Source of the DNA: Aradus depressus
Taxonomy: Eukaryota; Arthropoda; Insecta; Hemiptera; Aradidae
Assembly (NCBI GenBank): GCA_963662175.1
Contig: OY759216.1
Location: forward strand, 34,799,087-34,863,086
Direction of reading: 5' to 3'
DNA length: 64,000 bases
Positions 44,550 to 54,420 of this stretch are shown here, piece after piece (position 1 is the stretch's first letter; each line of letters starts with the position of its first letter). The position numbers and the translations under genes were made by a program. The notes beneath the pieces are model-generated. The model was not told where the DNA came from, did not search any database, and saw only the letters and a program-made list of their open reading frames with translations.

Positions 44550-45480
44550 ATGTACCGGTTTCGGATTACGACATTGTCAGCATAAAGTTCAACAGTAGTT
44601 AACCATTTGCTAGGTTAGCATATTTATACAATCCTGAGGCTGTGACACCCTTTCCCAAAGGAAAGCCCAACGGAGGAAGGAACTACTGTCTTGACGGAAA
44701 ATTCTAACTGTGAAAATATTTGGGTTTGAATATAAACTTCAAAAAATAATATCAAGAAATTCCACTAAACTAAAGAACTGGAATATAATGAAAAATATGA
44801 GAGAAAACAAGAATATTATAAAATAAATAAATGTGTATATAATGTACATATTATGTATAACACTGAAAACTATATAAAAGTAAAGAATAATAACACTGAT
44901 TCATTATTATGGCGTTAACAGAGGTGAGAATGTTAACTGTTCAGTCGCTCAAACAATTGCCTACCTAGCACTATTAATTTCCAGCTGTTCCAGAGAGTCA
45001 AGCTGTCTACATTTTTCACAAAGTTGTAAAGACCTTATTCCCGTTGCTTCGTTGAACATGTGACCCATATCACTGATATATTTGGCAAATGTATATTTAT
45101 CCCCTTTTTCCATTATTTCAGATATGTGCTCTTTGACCCATTCTCTAAATTTACGTCCTGATTGGCCTATATAAACCAAACTATACGATATTCATTCGAG
45201 CTGATATACTTGGACCCTAACCTCTGTTTTTATTTTATCCTTAGTTCCGTTTACGTGTTGATTTCTCATATATCTCTTTTTGAAACTCTCTCTTTTAAAG
45301 ATGTTCTCTATCCGTTCGGAAATAGGTTCATACTGCGATAAACTGACTCATCTTTCCTCTTTGTTGAAATTAATTGTTTCTAGATTTGTTACATTATTTC
45401 TTCTTATTTTTGCCAAACTTTATTATTTTTTTATTTATAATTTTAGTTTGGAATCCGTTTGCTCTTCCTGTCCGACCCCT
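44550..45480 (-). mobile_element. Penelope-like retroelement relic
   Basis: Minus-strand order: decayed upstream frame, GIY-YIG endonuclease coding (about 45215-44961), 3' region, then at about 44610-44560 the motif gctgacaatgtcgtaatccg followed by aaaccggtac. The order endonuclease then hammerhead-like end matches Penelope-like elements, whose repeats carry hammerhead ribozyme motifs. The reverse transcriptase portion is not recognisable, so this is a 5'-truncated, dead copy. Confidence 0.75.
44961..45179 (-). pseudogene. GIY-YIG endonuclease remnant of a Penelope-like element
   Basis: The frame reads VYIGQSGRKFREWVKEHISE, then FAKYISDMGHMFN and finally QLDSLEQLEIN. The Tyr-Ile-Gly with following Arg, the Glu-His pair, the later Gly-His and the LE-x-LEI end are the usual landmarks of the Penelope-type GIY-YIG domain. 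The preceding frame (resembling VQVYQLE) continues upstream only after a stop. The Lys/Cys region between domains is shortened. It has no complete catalytic partner domain and is non-functional. Confidence 0.75.
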
Positions 45481-45543
45481 GGTATAATGAAATGCTGGTC
45501 ACAAGCTCTTAACTGAACATAAAAACTTGGGTATGCGAGGGGA

Positions 45544-45775
45544 GGTTCAATAACAGATAACTATTAATAGGTTCAACAACAGTTATCTATTAATAGGTTC
45601 AACAACACATAACTATTAATAGGTTCAACAACAGTTATCTATTAATAGGTTCAACAACACATAACTATTAATAGGTTCAACAACAGATAACCATTAATAG
45701 GTTCAACAAAAGAATAATTATTAATAGGTTCAACAACAGATAACTATTAATAGGTTTAACAAAAGATTAATTATT
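45544..45775 (+). repeat. 26-bp tandem array
   Basis: About nine copies of ggttcaacaacagataac followed by tattaata, with gttatc/gataac swaps between alternate units. Non-coding. Confidence 0.9.
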
Positions 45776-47356
45776 ACTGAAATTAGGCTATTATGAGACG
45801 AGCACATTATTTGCAAGGAATTTTTTATAAGTGTTCAAAATGTTTGAAACGGCAGACAAACGCTTTGGACCTTGTACATTTAGGCTAAATTGGACCCCAA
45901 GTGTGCGAGAGTGACACAAGATAGAGAAAATAGAATGATCAAAAGATAATGGAAATAGATAATAACCTGCAGTTTTTCTAAAATTTATGGTATTGTGGTA
46001 GAGACTGGAGCGCTGCCTAGTGGTTTGAGCCTTGTCTAACACTCCTGCGCATGCGCTAACCCGCCAATGGGTATACTATTTTATTGCAGTTGTTTTTCGT
46101 CCTAGTATATGTATCTCAGTCGGTTTTAAATGTGATCATTTCCCCTCATAAATCACATATCATAATTATACACTTAAATTTAAATTATATTTGGCTTAAT
46201 TAAACCTAATTAAAAATTAATAATCTCCATATTGCACAATGACAAGGAGCCTAATGATTGATAGAGTCGACAGTATCTTTTCAGTATAGAAGGAATTTGG
46301 GGTTCTGTCGTATAAATGAAAACTCAATACTTGGCAAACGTTTCGGAATCTATTTATTTCCTTCTTCGGGGCCTTATAATGACTTCAGTGTATGTATGTA
46401 ATGAAAGTGATATGTGTTTGTGCTGCTTGTTCGGTTTATCCGACGTTTCGCCACTTGGATGAGTAGTCCAGAAGACCAGACAGTGGCCGTCAATTATTTC
46501 TTTGAAATCATAAACTTCTCTTCCGGTTTGATCTATTCAACCAATTCCAAATCTCAAAAGGGTTTTTTTCCAAGTTTTTTATTTAATTTTTTCTATCCGT
46601 GTCTATAACCTTAAAATAGAACAGATAAAAATTTTCGCATTAAAGGTTTGCATAACCAAAATTCAAAAAAATAAAAGCCGATGAACGAGTAATTTGGTTC
46701 ATCAAATTGGTAATGCAGTTTTGCAGTAAGTAGTTTGATTTTTGGTAGGCAAAAGAGGGAAGGGGGAGGGGGGGAATTTACCCCCGAAAGTGGTGCCATC
46801 TCATATCTCAGAAACACACTGAACTGCCTTCCGTTCCATTTCGCCTTAAAGTGTTATGCATATAAATTAATTAAAGATAATTCGTAAATTGGTAAAGCCT
46901 GTTAAATTTGCAAACACTATTTGATAGGGAGAAAACTTTTTATTTGGATTTTATAAGATATAATTTCGGATACATTGTATCGTTCATCTGCAATAATTCG
47001 GGAAAGCAATTTAGAGTTATTTTTAGTTAGTCTACTGTATGCTCCATTGGCTCTGGAAAATAGTTCCATATCACGTAGGCTTTAAATAGGCATGGACTAT
47101 TTTCTCCCTGCAATTTCTTCTCTGTACGCTTCAATTTGGAGCTACATATATGTACATATTTATCTGACTACACTGATTAAAATACGCTTTGCATGATTCG
47201 TGTTTCAACCAAAAATTTTACTATTTACACAATGAACTACTTATATATTATTTTACAAATCTTCATTATTGGCGGAAAATGAAGAGCACAGCCTCAATTC
47301 GTTTCCGTAGTATGAAAAATCATCGAAGAGTTTTCGTTTAAGTTCGTTTTATCATA
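45776..47356. other. 3' flank of transporter C and spacer
   Basis: At 46335-46385 the minus strand has ccgaagaaggaaataaa, then attccgaaacgtttg; at 46440-46480 it has a related gtggcgaaacgtcgg. Both look like retroelement-end motifs. Otherwise AT-rich with no gene. A G-rich run lies at 46755-46775. Confidence 0.5.
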
Positions 47357-48506
47357 CTATCTCTCTCGATTTAATTCTATTTCACCTTTTTTCTCCTCCA
47401 TTTTTCCAATTGTTTTCCCAGCTGTTTCCTTGAAAAGTACAAAAAGAAGAATACCACCGACAAGTCCAACAAAACTATAGATCCAAAAGTTCAAAAATAC
47501 ACCGTAAGAATCATTGATAGGCCGATACGATTTTAAGACAGCAAAACTAAAGCCTGCAGCCAAGGTTTCAGTGATCCCAGCGGCTAGACCCCGGGTATTT
47601 GATCCGAACATTTCAGCTTGCAATGTTTGCATAAGTGGGCCAAGTCCGATATCTGAGAAGAAACAATAGCCGACTATCCCAAAGTACATGCACCACACAT
47701 AGGGATCTGCAGACACCTCGGTCTTCTCATGGACGAAGTAGTATAGACCGGTGAGGAAATGTGACACGAAACATCCGAAGCAAGAGACAAGAAGTAAGAA
47801 ACGACGTCCTATCGAATCGGAAAGAAAGGCAGACAAAATACCGATCCCTGCAAGAAGAACCCCGAGCACTATCGTCATCTGTTTCTCGTTCAAATGACCT
47901 GAACCTTGCGAAAATGTCTCTGAAGCGTAACTGATAATAGTCGGCATTCCAGTCAGAAATTTAGATATAGAGACAATTTGTAAAACGATGAAAGCTTTTC
48001 GTTCAGTTTTGGTGCAAAATAGCGTTTTCCATGGGCTCTCCTTCTCCATATCTTCTGAGACACTTTCTTGCATACTTTGAAATTCATCTTCAATATTTTC
48101 AGTTCCACGGAACCATGCGAGTGATTTCTTCGCTTTTTCCGGTTTACCCCGCATCAGGTAAGAGTATGGCGTCTCAGGACAGAAGAGAAATAGAAAGGTG
48201 AAAATTATAGGAAGAGGCAAAGCAGCGTAAGCGTATCCATTGTAGGAGAGATAGGGTCCTGTGAGAAAAGCGTAGAGAACGCCCAGGTACCAGAAGGTCT
48301 GAAAAGTGCCTGAGACGGCGCCACGGATGTCGGGAGATGATATCTCGGCGGTGTAGATGGGGGCCACCGTGAAGACAAGGCCGGAGGTGACCCCCTGCAG
48401 GATCCGGATGATGTAGAGAAGTGGGATGTTCCGAGTGAAGATGACCAAGAGCCAGCACAGGATGCAAATCGGGCCCACAAACAGCAACACTGCTTTCGGC
48501 CCGCAT
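47357..48506 (-). CDS. Tret1-like sugar transporter C, exon 3
   Basis: This is the third coding exon of a divergent paralog. The acceptor is tgtttcag before the last base of a split Lys codon and CGPKAVLLFVGPICILCW. It encodes about ten helices and keeps RILQGVTSG...PIYTAEISSPDIRG, PETPYSYLMRGKPEKAKKSL, DSIGRRFLL and NTRGLAAGITE. It ends ...GEIELNRER and a stop. With a 43-nt first exon like its relatives it would make 456 aa. Unlike A and B, motif A reads DKCGPK instead of DRWGRR/K, so a conserved loop in the transport cycle is altered. Substrate unknown; it may have shifted function or weakened activity, but there is no disabling stop or frameshift. Confidence 0.93.
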
Positions 48507-48777
48507 CTGAAACACAGACCAAGAGTTCTTACACCGACCACAATTGTACTCCCTCCAATCTATAATAATTTTATCTTTAATTTTAGTTTTACTAATGTTA
48601 TTGAAAAAAAATATAAAGCAAATAAATATTTGGTAGTTAACAGACAAAGCCAATTATGAAATAGACAATATTTCAAAAAAAGAATTTGTACATTTATTAC
48701 AAGTTTTCACAATTTGTTCGCTTTTCTCAACTTAGACGTTATTTCCATTGCCCTTTATAAATTTAAAAAAAAACAAT

Positions 48778-49085
48778 CGTCGCTGAATCACCTTCATTGT
48801 ACTTCCCTAGAACGATTTAATCAATTTAATCAATTAAGTTTTAACTTCTGATTCACTCGTCTTCCCTTCGGCCGATTTCCCCAACAGGTGTCCTTCGTGG
48901 GGTTTTAAATTGGCATATGAAATTTTCGTTCATTCTATCGTGAGTTATCGTGTTCACAAGTATACAGATAGATCGAAATTTATTTTCCATTTTTGGAATC
49001 AGTGGTTTGGAATTCAGGTGAAAATTCACCATCATACTGACCGATTACATAACTTCCCCTATAAATCGTATGATTGAGGAAGTAA
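48778..49085 (+). mobile_element. R500 repeat, short complete copy
   Basis: Both ends are present: cgtcgctgaatcaccttcat with gtacttccctagaacgattt at the left, and gattacataacttcccctat with gattgaggaagtaaaa at the right. One internal unit is missing, giving ~308 bp. Confidence 0.85.
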
Positions 49086-49203
49086 AAAAAAAAAAAAAAA
49101 AAACTGTTTTCCATCGTCGTCTATCAAAAAATAAGTTTGGAGAAATCCGATCTTCCGTGGCTGTTAAATAAAAATTTTATCAAATGAGCATACTATTAAT
49201 ACC

Positions 49204-49398
49204 GAGGGAACCGGTGCTACCTTACTGAGCTCAAGGTCGCGGGTTCAAAAGTTTTTTTTTTTTTTAATCTAGGAGGTAAAAAAAATGTAAGGTACTCGTT
49301 AAAAACCCTAAAATCGGGCCCTTGTCCACCAGAGTGACGAAGGAGCGCTCTGGTTGTCGGCAATATGTTAAAGCCCGGGCATGAGTCATAATAACTAA
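49204..49398 (+). mobile_element. tRNA-derived SINE, internally deleted
   Basis: The head (ccggtgctaccttactgagctcaaggtcgcg split by small changes) and the end gcccgggcatgagtcataat remain. The middle is replaced by a T run and a shortened body. Confidence 0.78.
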
Positions 49399-49796
49399 TT
49401 ACTATTAATACATACAACTATAAAGTAATTGCAATCATTTCCGAATATTTAATGTGGGAAAATGGATGCTGTTTGAAACAACACAATCACTGACCGCAGG
49501 GCAATACTGCACTAATTGCACCCCCCCCCCCCCCCCCCCCCCCATAAGATTATTAATAATACTCAGTACTCTCATTATCCCGAACACTAAATAAACAATT
49601 ATTAAACGAAACCATACCTCATTTATCACTATTTACTTGATTAAGTAAATTAAATTAATTCGTTTGATTATTATTTCACGAGTAAACGGTGATCAAATAA
49701 TATTATTAGCTCTTATATGATAACTAGCGGGTTGCCTGGCGTTGTACGGTTAGCTACCTTAAGCAGGTTAGTAACTTTATATGCCCGGTTAATAAC

Positions 49797-49862
49797 AAGC
49801 ACATGTCCACCAGAGCGACGAAAGATTGTTCCGATAGTAGGCGATATGACCTAGTGGAATTA
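49797..49862 (+). mobile_element. SINE fragment
   Basis: Only gcacatgtccaccagagcga and gtaggcgatatgacctagtg of the common SINE are left. Confidence 0.6.
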
Positions 49863-49924
49863 TTAAACTGTGAGTTAGTTCCGGTCAAACAGAAAACGCT
49901 AGTATGTATCATTCAATAACCTAC

Positions 49925-50102
49925 TTGTCAGAGAGGTGTCCAGAGATAGGCGGCGCAATGACACTGCCCACCTCAACTACAGCCACTAACCAGGAGACCT
50001 CGTCCATAGAGAGGGAGACCTCGGCATCGGGCTGGGTAAGTCGGAGGGTCAGAGGCTCCAGCCAGACAAAACAGGCACCTGCACATGCCACTGACAGCTG
50101 AC
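49925..50102 (-). CDS. Tret1-like sugar transporter C, exon 2
   Basis: This 178-nt exon lies between ctgttgcag and gacaa|gtaggt. It encodes QLSVACAGACFVWLEPLTLR (TM1), a loop, then EVSWLVAVVEVGSVIAPPIS (TM2) and GHLSD plus a split Lys codon (AA|A). The length and both phases equal those of genes A and B. No matching 43-nt first exon was found between here and 64000; it may lie beyond the edge or have been missed. Confidence 0.9.
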
Positions 50103-50279
50103 CTGCAACAGAACGTAAGATTGTGGTAAGTGTTCCTGAGTTGGTCACTGATATGCCCATTGTTCAACCAAGTATGGGAGCAGTGGCACATATACTTAAT
50201 GCTCATTATTGCACCTTGCTTTTGTGCAACATCACCCGTCTATGTTTGTAGCGGGAGCTCGGGATCTGATTAGTGCTTA

Positions 50280-50763
50280 AGTGAGTCTATGGCGGGCCGG
50301 GGGCGACCACCGCTCGACCGACCCGTTGCGATCGGTGGTCGCCCCAGCCCGGCACACCTCTTTTTCTTGTCTGGACTTTTTTTTTTTTTTTTTTTTCGGG
50401 TGCTCCGGTATATCACTCGGCCCGCTTATCGTCGGGGAAAGAGGAGGTACATATAGTATATATTGGTTTTATTGTGGTTTTATTTACAGTGTTGCTGTCG
50501 GTGTCCGGAGGCGACAGCCTTTGGTCCCCTACGGGACAGACTGGCGCTCCCGGACCCCCTTAAGTTGCGGCTGCCTGGCGGCGCCGAGAGAGCTTGAGAT
50601 CGGTGGAGTGGGGCTGCTTCTACATCGCGGTCGCCGGGGGTAGAACTCGGGCCTGGCCCGTCAATCGCCAAATTCTGGTCTGGACTGTCCGCGCATCTCT
50701 ACTTCCAGGGATAGGGGTGAGGGCTCATCAATATCTGCTCTTAAAGGCATATTGCGTCTAGTT
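50280..50763 (-). mobile_element. R1-like non-LTR relic, inverted relative to 6441-7459
   Basis: On the minus strand 50763-50660 reads RRNMPLRADIDEPSPLSLEV, matching the frame at 6813-6910. Further on, ctggggcgaccaccgatcgc (about 50330-50350) resembles ctggggcgaccacccatcgc at 7352. The block between is GC-rich and diverged. The stretch at 50290-50362 can fold into a hairpin (gggcgaccaccg / cggtggtcgccc). It lies upstream of exon 2 of transporter C. Confidence 0.6.
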
Positions 50764-50965
50764 GATGATCCCGGAGGGAAACAGAGGACGAGGAAGACCC
50801 AGGAAGAGATGGAAGGACGCAGTCGATTTGGATGCAAAGAACCTTGGGCTAGAAAAACTGGAGAACTCCTGCGCTGTACAGGGATATTTGGGGGAAGTCT
50901 CTGAAGGAGGCCAGGGCTCGAATGAAGCTGTAGTGCCGAGAATGATGAATATGAATCGATGTGTT
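50752..50965 (+). mobile_element. Non-LTR ORF2 tail fragment
   Basis: The plus-strand frame reads MIPEGNRGRGRPRKRWKDAV then DLDAKNLGL, followed by decay and a tail gatgaatatgaat. The Gly-Arg-Gly-Arg-Pro-Arg-x-Arg-Trp core equals the one in the fragments at 27574 and 37467, so it is a further member of that ORF2 type. Confidence 0.65.
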
Positions 50966-51290
50966 CATTACATCTGCAGTTATAAGAGTTTTTAAGGCCT
51001 CTCCCACTTAATCCCCTCTTTCTTTTCGGCCAATTGGCCTGAAAATCAATAGTTGTCTTTTTTAGGTGCTTCTGGATAAACATATAAAAGTTTGTGTCGA
51101 TTCAATCATTCTATCGATAGTTATCGTGTTCACAGACACTCACAGATCGCCAAGACTTTTAAATTTTCTTCATTTTTTCTTTTGGAACCAGGAAGTAGAA
51201 AAAACATGAAATTCCGGTGAAAACTCAACAACAAATTTTTGACCGATTACATAACTTCGACTATACCTTGTATAGCTGAGGAAGTTCAAT
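50966..51290 (+). mobile_element. R500 repeat, partial copy
   Basis: It has gttataagagtttttaagg, ggccaattggcctgaaaatc, ttctggataaacatataaaa, ttctatcgatagttatcgtg and the end gattacataacttcgactat followed by gtatagctgaggaagttc. Confidence 0.82.
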
Positions 51291-51691
51291 TGAGCGCACT
51301 CGAGCGACAATTGCAACTGCCAATCTTGTCGGTTGTTTCAGGACCCAGTGAAGATTGCTTGCTTATAATGATTGGGTACATTCAACCAGGGTTATTAAAT
51401 TCAAGATAGCATTTCACGTATAGAACCCTGTGAAATTTACTACATATGGGAAAAAAAGGCAGGTAACGCTAACAAATTAACAACAGCAACAATAATTGAC
51501 ACTCAAACAAATAAATTGAAGACAAATAGTACATTTTTGATGTTATCTATCCAGAACGTACCTCTGCGAGGTCATCGAAAACAGGATGACAGTATTAACA
51601 TTTTGTTGTTTAGCTGTTATGAATCTCCTCAATATAACAACATGCTTTCCTTGAAGAACTCCTCTCACAACTAAAGGGTTCCTACTAAGTA
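51291..51691. other. AT-rich spacer, no gene seen
   Basis: No motif or repeat family recognised. Confidence 0.5.
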
Positions 51692-51798
51692 ACTACACCT
51701 GGGTAGACAAAATTTAGGTCTTCCATTGTAAAGTCGGGCTCATGTCCACCACATCGACGAAACAGCTCTCTGGTAGTAGGCGATATGACGCCATAATA
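51692..51798 (+). mobile_element. SINE fragment
   Basis: cctgggtagacaaaatttag and gtcgggctcatgtccaccac to gtaggcgatatgac remain from the 3' half of the common SINE. Confidence 0.7.
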
Positions 51799-52944
51799 CT
51801 TAACAAAAGGATACGCCTGTATATTTAAATTCATTAATTCAGAATGAAGGGATTGGCGATCAAGTCAGGGCAGATATAGTTTATGACAAGCTATTCAGGG
51901 ATCCAGAAAGAGGAGATGGGGCAATTTGGAGAGACATTTGGATTTGTGAATTTTCAAAACGACATTTCAGGACGGTTTTCGGTCATGTATCTTGCAAACC
52001 TAGCGACCTTTGAAAATGTTTTCCATATATAACGTGCACGGAGAAAACTATATTCTTGCGGCAAGAAGATATCTTTTTGACATTATCTTCTTATTGTATA
52101 GCTTCGGTAGCGATTCTCACTGGTGTCTACTGTTCCCTATCACCGAAACAAAATACAGAATACAACTTTTTTGCCGTAAAAAGAAATTTGCTTTGCCGCA
52201 AGAACATTTTTTCTTGCCACAAGAATATTATTCTAGCCGCAAAAATATATTTTTCTCCTTGTGCCTTTTAGAATTTTCTACAACTTTTTTTTTTGAAAAT
52301 ACTTTTGATTAGATCATGAATATATGAGGCGGTATCTTAATAAATACTAGCTAGAAATCAATTGTATGTTCCTTGCTTAGCCTGAAATCAAAAATTTAAA
52401 GAACATAACGAACAGACTGCAACAACTCCTGTACACTTTTATTTATAAAGATTATATTTATTATACTTAATTTTCTAACTGTATATACACAAGTTTAAGT
52501 CTTTCTATGTGCAGCTAGAATATGCTCATGTAATATTATTGAGAGGTGGATCAATACCATAATACAACGTGGAGCTAAACTTCATTACTAATTGTAAGTG
52601 TAATAATATATAATTTTGAGGACTACCCTGGAGCATTACAGTCGGTGACGAGGATGGGAAATCTCACATAACGAAGATAGGGAAGACATAAAGAACGTTA
52701 TACAAATGTTTAATCAATGATTGCCTCTATAAAGGGATTAGGATACTAACTTAAGATTTATTTGCTTTTTTTCATTTTTTTTTTGTTCATTCATTTTTAC
52801 GTAATACTTATAAAGTAGATTATTTTTTTTTTTTTTTTAGACAATGAGATCATTATTATATCAAATAAAACATTTCGTTAGCTATTTTCCAGTGATGATG
52901 GAACAAACTGATACAACTAAAACCACTTGTTTGGTCTTTGCTTA
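51799..52944. other. Spacer, no gene seen
   Basis: About 52275-52330 carries a scrap of the repeat shared by 20795 and 31110 (cttttgattagatcatgaat). 52055-52260 contains recurring cttgccgcaaga-like phrases (tgccgcaagaacat, tgccacaagaata, agccgcaaaaata), a short degenerate repeat. T-rich runs at 52765-52840. Confidence 0.5.
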
Positions 52945-53075
52945 ACCATAAACCAATTCAGAAGACCCTGTGTGAATCAACTGTAGATTTTTTGCCAAAC
53001 GGCCGACTGGTTTTACAGGTAGAGAAAAAACTGTTGATTAATTCGTGTTGGGGAAGCACATTGCCGCTGATTCAA
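52945..53075 (-). mobile_element. R500 end fragment
   Basis: It has agaccctgtgtgaatcaact, cggccgactggttttacagg and ttggggaagcacattgccgc. Confidence 0.65.
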
Positions 53076-53339
53076 CAGTTAAGTTAGTTGTTTCAAAATG
53101 GCGCTATCAAACACGACAGGGTGTCATTTGAATGTGCTTGCGTGTAAATAAATATACCAAAGTATATCAAATTAAAACAATTTAATTAAATTTAATGTAA
53201 ATGTACTAAAGTGCTAAAATGGTAATTGGACAGTGTATTATTTAGGTAAAAAAAATGAAATGGTTTTTGGAAATAAATGGAAATTTTTAATGCCTTTTCC
53301 CAATAAAATAAATTATTTTTTATTTTATTTTTTGGACCC

Positions 53340-54130
53340 CAGCTGTACGAAGTATAGAGGAAGTTATGTAATCGGTAGAAAATTCAATGCGGAGTTTTCA
53401 ACGGTATTTTATGGTCTCCGATATCTGATTACAAATACATATGAAAAAAAAAGTCAGTATGTGTGTCTGTGAACGACACCAATTGAGGAATAGATAATTA
53501 AAATACACAATTTCTTTGTGAAACTTCACTATATATTCTCAAATACTCAACTAGTTTCGCCATGTTAAGACATTATCAAGAGTCACTTATAAACGTTTAG
53601 TTTATAAGTGACTCTTGATAATGCCATAACACGGCGAAACTATATATAGTATTTGAGAATATATAGTGAAGTTTCACAAAGAAATTGTGTATTTTAATTA
53701 TCTATTGCTAGAATGGAGCTTCACAAAGTAAATCTGGCATAAATTATTTGACACCAATTGATTTTCAGCCAAATCGACCAAAGGAAACAGGGAAATTAGG
53801 GGAGAGGTTCAACATGAAAAGTCTGATAACTGCCGGTGTTTGAATTTATCAACAGTGAATTTTATGTGTGTGACCAGAACCCCATAAGGACAACACCTAT
53901 CGATTTGCAGCCAAATCGGCCCAAGAAAGGAGAGAATTAGGAGAGAGGCTTAACTCAAAAACTTTAATAATTGCCGATAAAATTTAGTATGAGAATTTAG
54001 GAGCCCCCATGTAAGTCAACTGTTGAATATTAGCGCAAACGGTTGACTGATTTTGGAGGGGGAGCGAAAAGTTAATAGATGAATGCGTTCTGGGGAAGTA
54101 CATTACCGGAGATTCACCGACAATTTTTTT
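53340..54130 (-). mobile_element. R500 repeat, split by a foldback element
   Basis: It opens agctgtacgaagtatagagg then aagttatgtaatcggt and closes ctggggaagtacattaccgg. The internal units are visible (cgatttgcagccaaatcggc, gtatgagaatttaggagccc). Interrupted at 53486-53749. Confidence 0.85.
53475..53760. mobile_element. Foldback element with 11-bp target duplication
   Basis: gacaccaattg occurs at 53475-53485 and 53750-53760. The 264-bp insert begins with two near-perfect inverted arms of about 100 bp around a short gtttag centre. One arm has ttgtgaaacttcactatata and tcaagagtcacttataaac; the mirror arm has gtttataagtgactcttga and tatatagtgaagtttcac. A unique tail follows (tagaatggagcttcacaaag). 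A half-copy lies at 19415-19560. Confidence 0.9.
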
Positions 54131-54205
54131 TTTTCTTTTATAACTAATAGAACTGTTTCTATTTGTTTGTTAAATTTGTTTGAACATGTAAAATACATAA
54201 TATGT

Positions 54206-54420
54206 ATCACGGGTTCGAAACCTCGCCGAAGCCATTATCTGTTTTATCTGGGAATTGAAAAGAACTTGAGCACGCCGTCCTTCGAATGGGACATTATTGT
54301 CCCGATGTCAGATACTCATTAAAGACCCCTATCCTAGTTTAATAGATCAAGGTAGACAAAATGTAGGACTCCCACATGTTAGTAGGCGATATGACGTCGT
54401 AGTTAAAGCCCGGGCATGAG
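54206..54420 (+). mobile_element. tRNA-derived SINE, head-truncated
   Basis: It begins at the B box (cgggttcgaaacctcgccg), continues through cgccgtccttcgaatgggac and ends aaagcccgggcatgag. A segment around gtccaccagagtgacg is deleted. Confidence 0.84.

Larger units (their letters stand above)
48507..49924 (-). other. Intron 2 of transporter C
   Basis: This 1.4 kb intron contains an R500 copy (48778-49085), SINE remnants at 49204-49398 and 49797-49862, a poly-A run (49086-49103) and a poly-C run (about 49520-49542). Confidence 0.75.

Noticed and set aside
50281..50643. Plus-strand 120-codon frame in the GC-rich block
   Set aside because: The opposite strand matches an R1-like relic and the frame contains low-complexity Phe runs from a T tract.
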